Source: Polyangiaceae bacterium (GTDB taxonomy: Bacteria; Myxococcota_A; Polyangia; Polyangiales; Polyangiaceae). From it: a DNA stretch of 64,000 nucleotides. The translations under genes and the position numbers were made by a program. The DNA lies in NCBI GenBank assembly GCA_016712345.1, contig JADJRH010000011.1, positions 2,542,001 through 2,606,000 on the forward strand. The letters run 5' to 3'. Under the pieces are notes generated by a model. It ran no database searches. It saw only the letters and a list, made by a program, of their open reading frames with translations, and was not told where the DNA came from. Shown piece by piece: positions 25,660-34,396 of this stretch; within the stretch, counting starts at the first letter, position 1, and each line of letters opens with the position of its first letter.

Positions 25660-27280
25660 GCCGATCGCTACTCGATCGCCCATTGAACGCCTGCTCCTCA
25701 GCGCACGCGCCGCCGATGTTTCTGCGGAAATCGAGCGTATTGAGGCCCTCGGCGATCTCACCAAAGCAGAACGCGCGAGCTTTGTGTACACACGCGGCGC
25801 GTTTTCCCTTCGCGAAGGGTCGCTCGGTCCGGCGCAGTCGGATTTTGAAGAATCGGCGGCCCTCTTTGGTGAACTCGGCGACGCTGAAGCGCAGGGTTTT
25901 TGCCGAGCCGAAGGGCTTCTCGCCAAAATGCGCAAAGGCCCGCGCCAAGCGTTTGGTGAAGCCGCCGCCGCCCTTCTTGAACTTGCAGAAACCACCCCGA
26001 GCGACCGCGTTCGGGTGGTCGCCACGCACTACCGCGGCGCGGCTCTCCGCCTTCTCGGTGATGCCCAGGGTACACAACGCACGTTGCTTGATGCTCTGGC
26101 GAAGGCTGATGTGTACACACACGAGCGCCCCAAAATTCTCTCGTCGCTCGGCACGCTCTACGTTGTTTTGGGCGCGTACGGCGCGGCGGAAGCGTTGCTT
26201 GAACACGCCGTTGAACTTCAGCACCAACGCGGTGACGTGGTGGGTGAAGCGATCGCCTGCGGTCAACTCGGCGCCGCCGCACTCGGCCTCGGCGACCTTG
26301 TAAAAGCGCGGACGTGGCTTCAGCGCCAAGAGTGGCTCACATCGCAGGTAGGCGACGCTTTCGGTCGAGCGCGCGCCCTCACATTTCTCGCCGACGTGGC
26401 GTTGGATCTCGGCAAACCCGACGACGCGCTTGAACTTGCGTCCCTCGCGATCGATGTGGCCCGCACCACAAAACCGCCGCTTGCGATTTGGCTTGCGTAC
26501 GCAACGCGCGCCAAAGGCCGAGCGCTCGCCGATCTTCGCGATGCAACGGCCGAAGCCGCCCTTCGCGACGCGCGCGAGCGTTTCACTCAAATCGGCAACA
26601 TTCTCGGCCTCGCCCTCACCGAGTGGGATTTGGTTCGCCTCGGCCCCTCCGACACCCGCGCCGCCGCCGAAGCATCGGCGCCCGGCCTCACATGGAACGG
26701 CCCCGCATGGGCGCTCGCTTCGTTGGGCCTTTCAGCGCGCGTTGCCTCGCTCCTTCGAGATCACGCCGAACATGCGGAGGCCGGTGAGGTTGAATCGAGT
26801 GGTGTACACTCCGCGGCCGACGCCGAAGAAGCGTTTTTTGCGGTGGCGCAAGCCGCGCCTCACCTAGGTGTACCCCGCGAGATCGACCTTGTTTACGAAG
26901 CTCCCAACGTGCTCGGCGACGTTTCAAATCGCCGCACCGCAGGCCAGCGAAATCTCGCGCGTCTCGGCGCTCTCACGCTCGCTGCGCCCGGCCTCCTCAT
27001 CGCTCGCGCCGCCTGGAAAGGTGCTGTTCGGACGCGTCCTCTCCCACCTGAACGCGCCGCCTGCGCTTCGATCGGCGGCATGCCCGGTGCCGTCGCCTGG
27101 GCTTGGCCGCTGTCCACTCCCGACGCCGACGTTGAACGCGACGTGGCCGCGCTGCGCTCCCAGCTTGAAGGGCAGGGCGCCTCCAACGTCACCGTTACCC
27201 TTGAAAAACAGCCCAAAGCGCGCATCGTTTGCCCACCTTTCGCGGGTGAAGTGAGCGCCACGCTCGACGGCCTTGAGTGA
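25646..27280 (+). CDS. TPR-rich scaffold protein
   Basis: The protein has 544 residues. The first 350 residues form TPR-like helical pairs rich in Ala and Leu (for example GDAEAQGFCRAEGLLAKM, LGAYGAAEALLEHAVELQ, LGKPDDALELASLAID). The C-terminal 190 residues are not recognised. It has a good GGAGGA site about ten bases upstream of the ATG, within the end of the protease gene. It probably binds the protease or its substrate. Confidence 0.6.
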   Translation: MLPFEPIATRSPIERLLLSARAADVSAEIERIEALGDLTKAERASFVYTRGAFSLREGSLGPAQSDFEESAALFGELGDAEAQGFCRAEGLLAKMRKGPRQAFGEAAAALLELAETTPSDRVRVVATHYRGAALRLLGDAQGTQRTLLDALAKADVYTHERPKILSSLGTLYVVLGAYGAAEALLEHAVELQHQRGDVVGEAIACGQLGAAALGLGDLVKARTWLQRQEWLTSQVGDAFGRARALTFLADVALDLGKPDDALELASLAIDVARTTKPPLAIWLAYATRAKGRALADLRDATAEAALRDARERFTQIGNILGLALTEWDLVRLGPSDTRAAAEASAPGLTWNGPAWALASLGLSARVASLLRDHAEHAEAGEVESSGVHSAADAEEAFFAVAQAAPHLGVPREIDLVYEAPNVLGDVSNRRTAGQRNLARLGALTLAAPGLLIARAAWKGAVRTRPLPPERAACASIGGMPGAVAWAWPLSTPDADVERDVAALRSQLEGQGASNVTVTLEKQPKARIVCPPFAGEVSATLDGLE

Positions 27281-27471
27281 GCGCATCCGGTCCCAAACCG
27301 CTTTGTGTACACATTTGGAACCAAACTGGGTGTGTACACTTGCTTCAGGGGCGCGCAACGAAACCTTGTTGCCCGAGGTGTGGGCGCCTGTGCGCGGGGG
27401 TTCCGCCTCGCCCCGCGAAAAAAATCATCTCGCATTTGTAACGCCCACCCGTCTCGGGCCACTTTACGACC
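27281..27471. promoter_or_regulatory. Leader upstream of ECF sigma gene with two GTGTACAC sites
   Basis: The 190-bp stretch contains two GTGTACAC palindromes 27 bp apart (27305 and 27332). A GGAACC resembling an ECF -35 element lies between them, which could reflect autoregulation. No -10 match was convincing. Confidence 0.3.
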
Positions 27472-28104
27472 GTGAACCTCGCGCCGCACCTCGCGCTCAC
27501 CGCCGCATCGGCGGACGACGACCTTCCGGGCGTCGTTTCAGCGCGCGTTGTCCGCGATGTTCCGCGGGATGAACCGGCCCCGCTCGATGCGCGAGCGCTG
27601 CTTGCGCATCTCTACGCGGAACATTCGGGCGCCGTGATGCGCTTTCTAAAGGACATGCTGGGTGATCGGCACCTGGCGGCCGAAGGTACACAAGAAACGT
27701 TCGTGCGCGCGTTTCGTCGCCTTTCTACCCTCAACGATCCCGCGCTGCGCGTGGGCTTTCTCTTTGGGATCGCGCGCAACGTATCGCTCGAAATGCGCAA
27801 GGCACGCCGCGTGGCGCGCGGACGTTTCGAGAGCGATGCCGAGCCCGACACCGCACCTTCGCGCGGCCGAAGCCCTGAAGCGCATTTGCTCGGGCGTGAA
27901 GCCACGCGCATTGTCGCCCAAGCGCTCGACCAAATGAGCGAAGAGCGGCGCGCCGCGCTCCTGATGCGCGCCGACCACGGACTTTCCTACGAGGAGATCG
28001 CCGACGCGCTCCAAATCTCAGTCGCCAAAGCGCGGGTTGAGGTGTTTCGAGCGCGTGAAACGCTACGCCGGGTAATGGATCGCTACGAAGGAGGCGCCCA
28101 ATGA
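27472..28104 (+). CDS. ECF-family RNA polymerase sigma factor
   Basis: The protein has 210 residues with a GTG start. Region 2 contains LAAEGTQETFVRAFRRL (the DxxQETFxR-type helix), and region 4 contains MSEERRAALLMRADHGLSYEEIADALQISVAKARVEVFRARETLR, the helix-turn-helix for -35 binding. An N-terminal extension of about 35 residues precedes region 2. It overlaps the anti-sigma gene by ATGA; GGAGG lies in the overlap. The pair probably responds to an envelope or redox signal. Confidence 0.9.
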   Translation: MNLAPHLALTAASADDDLPGVVSARVVRDVPRDEPAPLDARALLAHLYAEHSGAVMRFLKDMLGDRHLAAEGTQETFVRAFRRLSTLNDPALRVGFLFGIARNVSLEMRKARRVARGRFESDAEPDTAPSRGRSPEAHLLGREATRIVAQALDQMSEERRAALLMRADHGLSYEEIADALQISVAKARVEVFRARETLRRVMDRYEGGAQ

Positions 28105-28709
28105 CATGCAAACGGACAATGCGGGGCGATCTCGACGCGTATGTGATGGGCGAGCTTGCCGACGAAAAGGCGCACAACCTCCAGGCGCACTTGTTTGAAT
28201 GCCAGGAGTGCGCACGTGAGTTGCGGTTGCTCCGGGCCGAAAAACGGGTCTTTCGGGCGCGCGCGGAAAACATTGTGGATGCCGCGCCTCCGTTTGAATC
28301 AGTCCTTGCGCAGCTTTCGGGTGCGAGCGTTCCGGCCCGCCCAGCGCATCGCGCGGACACAACACGTTCAAAAATCGGCCCGATCGCCGTGGCATTTGCG
28401 GCGCTCGCCGCCGCAGCGGCTTCGTGGGTAGGTGCCACGCGGGGGCCGATCGACACCCAGCCTCCGCATCGAACCGAGGCAACCGCCGTGGAGATCGAAC
28501 CTGAAAATATCTGCGCGGCAAACGGAGGCGCCGAGTGGACACCGGCGCTGATGGGCGTCGCGCCCGAGCAGGCAGAAAACAAAAATCTTACCTGTTCGAC
28601 CGGACAACCTGAATCGCAGTGTGAACCCCGGGTGGAGCCCGCGGAACAAACGTGTGGCTCTTGCTCGGAAGAATGTGAAAACGCCGTCGATTCGTGCGGT
28701 TCTCCATAG
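28101..28709 (+). CDS. Anti-sigma factor with HxxxCxxC zinc site
   Basis: The protein has 202 residues. The N-terminal domain has GDLDAYVMGEL and HLFECQECARE, the His-x3-Cys-x2-Cys of a zinc-binding anti-sigma domain. One TM segment (IGPIAVAFAALAAAAASWVG) follows at about residue 95, then a Cys-rich periplasmic C-terminus ending CGSCSEECENAVDSCG. The cysteine pairs could sense redox state. It is the partner of the ECF sigma factor upstream. Confidence 0.85.
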   Translation: MTCKRTMRGDLDAYVMGELADEKAHNLQAHLFECQECARELRLLRAEKRVFRARAENIVDAAPPFESVLAQLSGASVPARPAHRADTTRSKIGPIAVAFAALAAAAASWVGATRGPIDTQPPHRTEATAVEIEPENICAANGGAEWTPALMGVAPEQAENKNLTCSTGQPESQCEPRVEPAEQTCGSCSEECENAVDSCGSP

Positions 28710-28777
28710 GGTAAACAGGGCGCTTAGCGCGGCATTGGGCTGGGCGGCGTTTCACCTAAAAAAAGACGCCGGGTGAT

Positions 28778-28799
28778 AGATCTACCCATGGGTAGATCT
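28778..28799. promoter_or_regulatory. Perfect 22-bp palindrome upstream of DsbA-like gene
   Basis: The left arm AGATCTACCCA is followed immediately by its exact complement. It consists of two head-to-head copies of the 8-mer TCTACCCA that recurs across the window. It lies 80 bp upstream of the start codon and could be an operator or the base of an RNA hairpin. Confidence 0.7.
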
Positions 28800-28877
28800 C
28801 TACCGCTTTTCAAATTTTCAACCGTCGCTCAGGCGACGACCATCTGCTGTTTTCTACAACCATGACGGGAGACGTGT

Positions 28878-29717
28878 ATGCGCACTACAATGTTTGCTTG
28901 GGGTCTGTTTGTTTCGGGTGCAATTGCGTTTGCGGCCTGCGATCGAGGCGGAGCCGATCTACCCATTGATAAAGAAACCGATCCGCAGCCCGCGGCTCAT
29001 GCGCCGACAAAAACGGTGAGCCCCGCCGAACGGGTGCCGCTTCTCGGCGCGCGGTTGAAAGGGAGCGACAGTGCGCTTGTAACGATTGTCGAGTTGAGTG
29101 ACTACGAATGTCCGTATTGCAAGAAAGCTCATGCCACTGTCGAAAAACTTCTCGCCGAGTACAAAGGGAAGGTTCGCCTCGCCGTTTTTGAAAACCCGTT
29201 GCCCTTCCATTCGCATGCAAAAACCGCTGCAAAATGGCTCTTTGCCGCTGGTGAACAAGGCAAATATTGGGAAGCGCGCTCCGCTCTATTTGACCATCAG
29301 AATCGTCTCGACCCAACGGGCCTTGCCGACTTGGGTAGTCAACTCGACCTCGACGCGAGCAAGCTCGACTCCGACATGAACAGCCGCTCGGCCGACAGCT
29401 ATGTGCAAACCGGCATGGACGCCGCCAAAACATTGGGCGTGCAAGGTACACCTACCTTTTTTATCAACGGCGTTCGCCTCATCGGAGCGCAACCTGAAAG
29501 CGCGTTTCGAAAAGCGATTGATAGCGCTCTTGGGCAGGCTCAGACGCTGTTGAATCGAGGGGTCAAACCTGAAAATGTGTACGCAGAAATCCTCAAGACA
29601 GCCGCGCCGCCTGGGAAGGTCAAAACCGAAGACCCCGCGGGAGGGTGTGACGATCCCGCGGCCCGCGGTTGTGATCCCGGCGCCTTTGACGACGCTCCCT
29701 GCGGCGAAGACAAGTGA
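28878..29717 (+). CDS. DsbA-family thiol oxidoreductase lipoprotein
   Basis: The protein has 279 residues. The lipoprotein signal ends AIAFAACDRGG. VELSDYECPYCKKAH carries the thioredoxin-fold CPYC active site, and GVQGTPTFFINGVRL the cis-Pro loop. It has a Cys-rich C-terminal tail (GGCDDPAARGCDPGAFDDAPCG). It probably acts in the periplasm on disulphides. It follows the redox-suited sigma/anti-sigma pair, which suggests a shared physiological theme. Confidence 0.85.
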   Translation: MRTTMFAWGLFVSGAIAFAACDRGGADLPIDKETDPQPAAHAPTKTVSPAERVPLLGARLKGSDSALVTIVELSDYECPYCKKAHATVEKLLAEYKGKVRLAVFENPLPFHSHAKTAAKWLFAAGEQGKYWEARSALFDHQNRLDPTGLADLGSQLDLDASKLDSDMNSRSADSYVQTGMDAAKTLGVQGTPTFFINGVRLIGAQPESAFRKAIDSALGQAQTLLNRGVKPENVYAEILKTAAPPGKVKTEDPAGGCDDPAARGCDPGAFDDAPCGEDK

Positions 29718-29729
29718 TAAAAGGGCGCG

Positions 29730-30461
29730 ATGATCGCGCCGACCAGCTTTGATGTGCGCCTCGTTCGGGCTGAAAAGATCTCCCCGTCGGTGAGGCACCT
29801 CGTTTTTGAGCGCACCGACGGGCAGATCGTGAATTTTGAACCCGGCCAATGGGTAAACCTCGTGATGCCCGGCGCCGATGGGGAGATCAAACGCTCGTAT
29901 TCGATCGCTTCGGCGCCGCTTCAATCGCCGGACTTCGAGATCGCAGTCACCCGAGTGGAAGGGGGGCCCGGCTCGGGATTTCTTCACGCGATGGAAGTGG
30001 GAACCGTTCTCCGAGCGATCGGTCCTCACGGCCTTTTCACGCGCCCGGCGGGCAGCGACGCGCCCGCGCTAATGGTTGCCACAGGCACCGGCGTTGCGCC
30101 GTTCCGATCGATGATTTTGGCGGCGCTCGCCGCACAATCCAAAACTCCGGTGACGCTCCTCTTCGGTGTACGCCACGAAGCCGACATTCTCTATAGAAAC
30201 GAGTTTGAGCGGATCACTCAACTCCACCCTTATGTACACTTCGCGGCCACTCTCTCACGACCCGATTCTGCGTGGACCGGTTTGTCAGGGTATGTGCAGA
30301 GTCACGTGCCGACGCTGCTCCAAAACCTTTCAGAACGCGGTGGCCATTCACCCCACGTGCTGATTTGTGGGCTCGATCGCATGGTGAGCGCGGTGAAAGA
30401 CCTGTGTCGCAAAACCCTGGGCGTCGATCGAAAACGTGTACACACCGAGCGATACGATTGA
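29730..30461 (+). CDS. FAD/NAD(P)-binding ferredoxin reductase-like protein
   Basis: The protein has 243 residues. RSYSIASAP is the FAD-binding RxYS motif, MVATGTGVAPFRSM the NAD(P)-binding glycine loop, and VLICGLDRMV the CGxxxM motif. These order and define a ferredoxin-NADP(+) reductase/oxygenase reductase module without its own iron-sulphur domain. It begins 12 bp after the DsbA-like gene and could supply electrons to an oxygenase or redox partner. Confidence 0.85.
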   Translation: MIAPTSFDVRLVRAEKISPSVRHLVFERTDGQIVNFEPGQWVNLVMPGADGEIKRSYSIASAPLQSPDFEIAVTRVEGGPGSGFLHAMEVGTVLRAIGPHGLFTRPAGSDAPALMVATGTGVAPFRSMILAALAAQSKTPVTLLFGVRHEADILYRNEFERITQLHPYVHFAATLSRPDSAWTGLSGYVQSHVPTLLQNLSERGGHSPHVLICGLDRMVSAVKDLCRKTLGVDRKRVHTERYD

Positions 30462-30493
30462 CCGCGTGAACAGCTACCGCCCATCATTGTCCC

Positions 30494-31612
30494 ATGCGAA
30501 CGACGTGGGGCTTGTGGGGCGGCGCAGCGGCGGTTGCGCTTTTCGTAGCGGCGTGTGACGGCGGAGATTCGGGGACGACCGGTGGAACCGGTGGAACCGG
30601 CGCCGCCGGAGGCAGCGGCGGCTCAGGGGCGGGCGGGGCTCAACCGGCAACGTGTGAAGGCCAACCCGATGTGCTGGACGTTGCGGGAACGTGGGCGGCG
30701 TACGGTGTACTCACAGCTTCGATCACCGGCAAACCGGGCAGTTTGGTGAGCGTGTGTCCACCCGACCAAGAAGGGCAGGCAACGCTGCTTCTGCTTGTGA
30801 CGATGGAGCAGGACTCCGATCCAAAAGCTCTCAAAAATGTGAAAGCGTCGCTTTGCGCCGTGGATTTGCCGGCGGTCACCGCTGTTGCCGGAACGTGTGA
30901 TCCCGGAACGGAAGCGGCGGTGACCACTCAAATCAGCATCCCACCCGCGCTGCTCGACGCGTTTCCAAGCCTTTCTGCAACCGCTGTATCAGGTTCTTTG
31001 GCGGCAACCGCGCCCGGATCCGACGTGACTCTCGAACAGTTTGTGGTCACGGCGGGAGCATCCACAACGGGGGCCAACCTTCCCACGTGGAATGCGGATG
31101 CTCCCGGATGTGATGCGTTTGATGTGGGGCACACAAACCAATGCGAAATGGCCTGCGTGAGCGATTGCTCCGCACTTGTGGATCACGACTCGGACACCTT
31201 CCCCGGAATCTCCCTCGACGTTTGCGGTCGAACACAGGACGACGAAGGAAAACCGTGCAACACGACCGATCCGGCGGCAGCGGGAGTCACTATCCAAGGC
31301 CGCGCGTTTGCGGCGCTTGAGGTCAATCCGCAGTTCACCGGCGTTGCCAAGTCGAGCTGCGAGTTGAGCGGGACCGTTGCGTCCGACGTTCGGTACACCG
31401 TTGTCGGCGCCGATGTCACGTTGGCGGGTACACCTATTTCGGTCGCGGCAGCGCTTGATGCGTTGCCGACCCTCAACGTGAAGCCCGACCAAAGCGCTCT
31501 CAAACTGGTCCGCGTCGATGGCAAATACGGCACGCCCAATCTGATGATCGATCCGGGCGATCCGCTCGCCGCGTGCAAAGCGATCATCGCCAAGAAAAAC
31601 GAGCTTTTTTAG
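30494..31612 (+). CDS. Secreted Gly/Cys-rich lipoprotein, unknown function
   Basis: The protein has 372 residues. The signal ends AALFVAACDGGDSG, followed by a Gly/Thr/Ala-rich linker. The remainder has many Cys (for example CVSDCSALVDHDSD and CGRTQDDEGKPCN) and predicted beta structure. I recognise no family. It stands alone after the reductase gene and converges with the HEAT-repeat gene. Confidence 0.55.
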   Translation: MRTTWGLWGGAAAVALFVAACDGGDSGTTGGTGGTGAAGGSGGSGAGGAQPATCEGQPDVLDVAGTWAAYGVLTASITGKPGSLVSVCPPDQEGQATLLLLVTMEQDSDPKALKNVKASLCAVDLPAVTAVAGTCDPGTEAAVTTQISIPPALLDAFPSLSATAVSGSLAATAPGSDVTLEQFVVTAGASTTGANLPTWNADAPGCDAFDVGHTNQCEMACVSDCSALVDHDSDTFPGISLDVCGRTQDDEGKPCNTTDPAAAGVTIQGRAFAALEVNPQFTGVAKSSCELSGTVASDVRYTVVGADVTLAGTPISVAAALDALPTLNVKPDQSALKLVRVDGKYGTPNLMIDPGDPLAACKAIIAKKNELF

Positions 31613-31672
31613 TCCAAGATCCCGGCGAGATGCCTCGCCTGTCGCTCTGGGGCTTGAGCCGATCGCTTTCTA

Positions 31673-31718
31673 ACATTGTGTACATAGGTACACATAATGT
31701 TGAGTACACATGTACTCA
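31673..31718. terminator. Two inverted repeats between convergent genes
   Basis: 31673-31700 can form ACATT/AATGT and GTGTAC/GTACAC arms around ATAG, and 31701-31718 can form TGAGTACA/TGTACTCA around CA. They lie between the convergent ends at 31612 and 31741. They probably act as bidirectional terminators, though neither is followed by a long T run. Both are built from the local GTACAC sequence. Confidence 0.45.
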
Positions 31719-31740
31719 TTTGCGGAAGACGAAACCTTCG

Positions 31741-32559
31741 TTACCGCTTGGATCGTTTGCGCGTTCCGTGAACGATGCGCGACGGATCGCGCGGCGCTTT
31801 GGCGCTTTTTGCAAGCTCGGAGCGAAGCGCTTCCACGTCGCCCTTTTTGAACGAAGCTCGGTGCAGCTCGGCAAGCGTCGTTTCAATCACCTCGCGCGTC
31901 TCCGGTCGCGTGGCCGCAGCGCGCTCTTTCAGCCAATCGAAAATGGTTGGAAATCGGCCCACAAACGCGGTGATTTGTTTTGGGAGGCCGGCTCGCAACG
32001 TGCGTACACCTTGCCACCTGTCGGCCGCGCGGGGAGCGTTGTCCGCGAGAGCAAATGCCGTATCGAGAATCTCCAATACCGGCTCCGATCGCGGAAGAGC
32101 GGTGAGTACCTTTCGATCTCGAAGCGCTTCAAGAATCACGTGGGCTTGAAGAAACCCGTCGAGCCAAGGCTTTACATCGACAAACGTCGCCGCGGCGTCG
32201 GTTGTGAACAGGTGCTTCAGCGCATCGATCACACCCGCGCGCACAACAGCATGTGAATCGCCCGCCAGTTCTTGCAACGCGGCCATCGCCTCTTCGCGGC
32301 GGCCTTCTTCGAGAGCGAGATTTCCAAATGCGACCGCCGAAATCAAACGCGCTTCTTCGCGATCCGAAGCGCCGAGCGCTCGCACCAGTTCACGCCCGCG
32401 TCCCCGTTCTGCGAGCAACGCCGATGCGATTTCGCGCACCGCATCAAAGCGGGGTGCCGTTCCGGGAAGGCCCATCGCCGGCGATGCGCGCTCCAAAAAA
32501 TCTCGAAAGTCGAGGTTTGTGAGAGCGCGGGTAAGCGATGCACTGATTTTGGGATCCAC
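31741..32559 (-). CDS. HEAT-like helical repeat protein
   Basis: The protein has 272 residues, is Ala/Leu/Arg-rich and alpha-helical (for example LEEGRREEAMAALQELAGDSHAVVRAGVIDAL). This periodicity matches HEAT/armadillo-like repeats used for protein binding. It has no signal peptide. The C-terminus is very basic. Function unknown. Confidence 0.55.
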   Translation of the reverse strand: MDPKISASLTRALTNLDFRDFLERASPAMGLPGTAPRFDAVREIASALLAERGRGRELVRALGASDREEARLISAVAFGNLALEEGRREEAMAALQELAGDSHAVVRAGVIDALKHLFTTDAAATFVDVKPWLDGFLQAHVILEALRDRKVLTALPRSEPVLEILDTAFALADNAPRAADRWQGVRTLRAGLPKQITAFVGRFPTIFDWLKERAAATRPETREVIETTLAELHRASFKKGDVEALRSELAKSAKAPRDPSRIVHGTRKRSKR

Positions 32560-32623
32560 GCGGAAATGCCGTTTCTTGAAGGCTGATTGTTTTCGACGCG
32601 CGCTCGAAGCACGCGCGAAATAG

Positions 32624-34234
32624 TTAGAAACCGAATGTCAGACCGGCCTCGGGGGCAATCACACCCGTCACAACCGGAAACGTGACGCCGCCTCGAACAG
32701 CGAGGTGCAAACCGACGTTGCGCAGCGGGTTGTACGCAATGCCGAGACCGATGCTCACAAATCCGCGACCCGCTTGTTTGTACGCTTGGAGATCTTGTCG
32801 ACGCGGCTCAACGCGGCCGTCGGGGCTTGCGATCTCGCATTCGCTGTTGATGTCTTCAGGGTTGTCGGCGCCGCACTTCAGCCCGTCTTCAAGCACCTGA
32901 ACGTTCACCTTTGAATCAACCTGGGCGAGCCCGCCGCTCAAAAAAGCAAACGGCCGAACGCCTTTTCCTTCAAACGCGTCTTTTCCGAATGAGTACCCAA
33001 CGCGCCCTTCAACGTGCACGGGAAGAAAGTCGACCCCTTGTCCGCTCGCGCCGTTGAACGCAAATCCCGCCCTCAAGCCAAGCGTGAAATTGTCGACGAT
33101 CACCCTCTCGTATTGAGCGGCGACGCGCATGGTGCCGAGCACAAATCCAAAATTGACGTTGTTGCCCTGGCCGAGCGTCGGATTGCCTCGATAACGCGAG
33201 TCATCATCGCGCAGGCACACGAAGTTGTTGTCGGTGAGCCCATCGGCCATACACACGTCGGTGCCTGAATACAGGCCAAAATCAGGCGCAAACGTGACCG
33301 TCACCCAGTTGCTCAAGATTTTTCGTTCTTCTTTTGAAGCAACACATTGGCCCGACTTGCAAACGAGCCCGCTGTTGCATTGGCGATCATCCAGGCATTG
33401 GTCGGGATCGCCCGAGCGCGCGGCACATTGCTCGGGGGCTGAAAACCCCGGCCAACGCGGCGCTTCTGAAGTGATCGAAGCGCGAATCGAAACGACGATC
33501 GGTTCGGTTCGCGATCCGATGGTACCGATCACCTTGTCGCCTTCGCCCATCACCGTAACGAAATATTTGAGTTCGCCCTCTTTGAGCACTTCGTCGCATG
33601 GAACTTCGGCGCCGTAGCCGCGCTCGCCGAGCTTTCGAAACTCAAGCGGGGTGAACGCTCCGCTGCTTGTTCCGGCGTAACTTCCGGACACTTTGCTCAC
33701 TTGCCCGATCACGTCGGGCATCACCTCAAAGTAGATCGGGACCGCTGTGTGTACACGTTGCTCAATTGGCTGCTTGTGTACAGTCGGCGATGCGCTCACA
33801 GCCTGTGACGTTCCGATTTTCAGTTCGGCCTTGGCCTTTTCAAAGGCGAATTGAACCTGCGCCGACGCCAAGTCCGGGTCGGGAACAGCTTTGGGATCGA
33901 GCTTGAGCGCTTCCACGAAAGCTTCCTGCGCGTCGTCCAGCTCTTTGCGCCCGCCGGCGAGGACGGTTCCGAGGCCGATGTACAGCTTGGCCTTCATCCC
34001 CTCGCTGCATCCTTTGCCGCACTTTTCAAGGGCGGCGCGGATCTTCTCTTCGGCCTTGTCGAACCGCGTTTCGAAGTAGTCCGACTCCATCGCGTCTTTC
34101 AGCACTTTTTCAGCCTCTGCGTCTTTTGCCGGAGCAGCAAAAACGGGGCTCGAAAACGCGGTAGCGACGGCAACGGCCAAGGCGAAACGGACCGGGCGCC
34201 GTAACACGGCGGAAAGCAAGCGAGGACCAGGCAT
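32624..34234 (-). CDS. Outer-membrane-associated TPR / beta-barrel-like protein
   Basis: The protein has 536 residues. The signal peptide ends SSPVFAAPA. A TPR-like helical region (DAQEAFVEALKLDPKAVPDPDL) is followed by a Cys-rich segment (DPDQCLDDRQCNSGLVC). The last 200 residues alternate polar and aromatic strands and end in Gly-Phe (LTFGF), consistent with an outer-membrane barrel. Such proteins are frequent in Polyangia. It is transcribed away from the noncoding-RNA locus and has its own short leader. Confidence 0.6.
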   Translation of the reverse strand: MPGPRLLSAVLRRPVRFALAVAVATAFSSPVFAAPAKDAEAEKVLKDAMESDYFETRFDKAEEKIRAALEKCGKGCSEGMKAKLYIGLGTVLAGGRKELDDAQEAFVEALKLDPKAVPDPDLASAQVQFAFEKAKAELKIGTSQAVSASPTVHKQPIEQRVHTAVPIYFEVMPDVIGQVSKVSGSYAGTSSGAFTPLEFRKLGERGYGAEVPCDEVLKEGELKYFVTVMGEGDKVIGTIGSRTEPIVVSIRASITSEAPRWPGFSAPEQCAARSGDPDQCLDDRQCNSGLVCKSGQCVASKEERKILSNWVTVTFAPDFGLYSGTDVCMADGLTDNNFVCLRDDDSRYRGNPTLGQGNNVNFGFVLGTMRVAAQYERVIVDNFTLGLRAGFAFNGASGQGVDFLPVHVEGRVGYSFGKDAFEGKGVRPFAFLSGGLAQVDSKVNVQVLEDGLKCGADNPEDINSECEIASPDGRVEPRRQDLQAYKQAGRGFVSIGLGIAYNPLRNVGLHLAVRGGVTFPVVTGVIAPEAGLTFGF

Positions 34235-34320
34235 TCGCGGGTTACTCTATCTGGGCTCCAAGCGTTGCGCAGAAAAACCCGCAGGACACCACGCAACGAC
34301 CCGGCGCGTTTCGTTCCTCA

Positions 34321-34341
34321 CAGAAGGTCACGGACCTTCTG
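34321..34341. other. Perfect inverted repeat between ncRNA terminator and CDS
   Basis: CAGAAGGTC, three bases, GACCTTCTG form a nine-base-pair hairpin. There is no T run on either side. It lies between the intrinsic terminator and the start at 34234, so it could shape the leader of that gene or mark an RNA processing site. Confidence 0.55.
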
Positions 34342-34351
34342 AAATACAAAA

Positions 34352-34396
34352 ACGCACAAAAACAACGAGGGCGCTGCCGCGAACGGCGCGCCCTCG
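34352..34396 (-). terminator. Intrinsic terminator of the large minus-strand RNA
   Basis: On the minus strand, CGAGGGCGC pairs with GCGCCCTCG (nine base pairs). Inside is GCCG-TTCG-CGGC, a UUCG-capped four-pair stem with a one-base bulge. It is followed by TTGTTTTTGTGCGTTTTTG. This is a textbook rho-independent terminator pointing the same way as the GNRA hairpins of the RNA. Confidence 0.85.
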
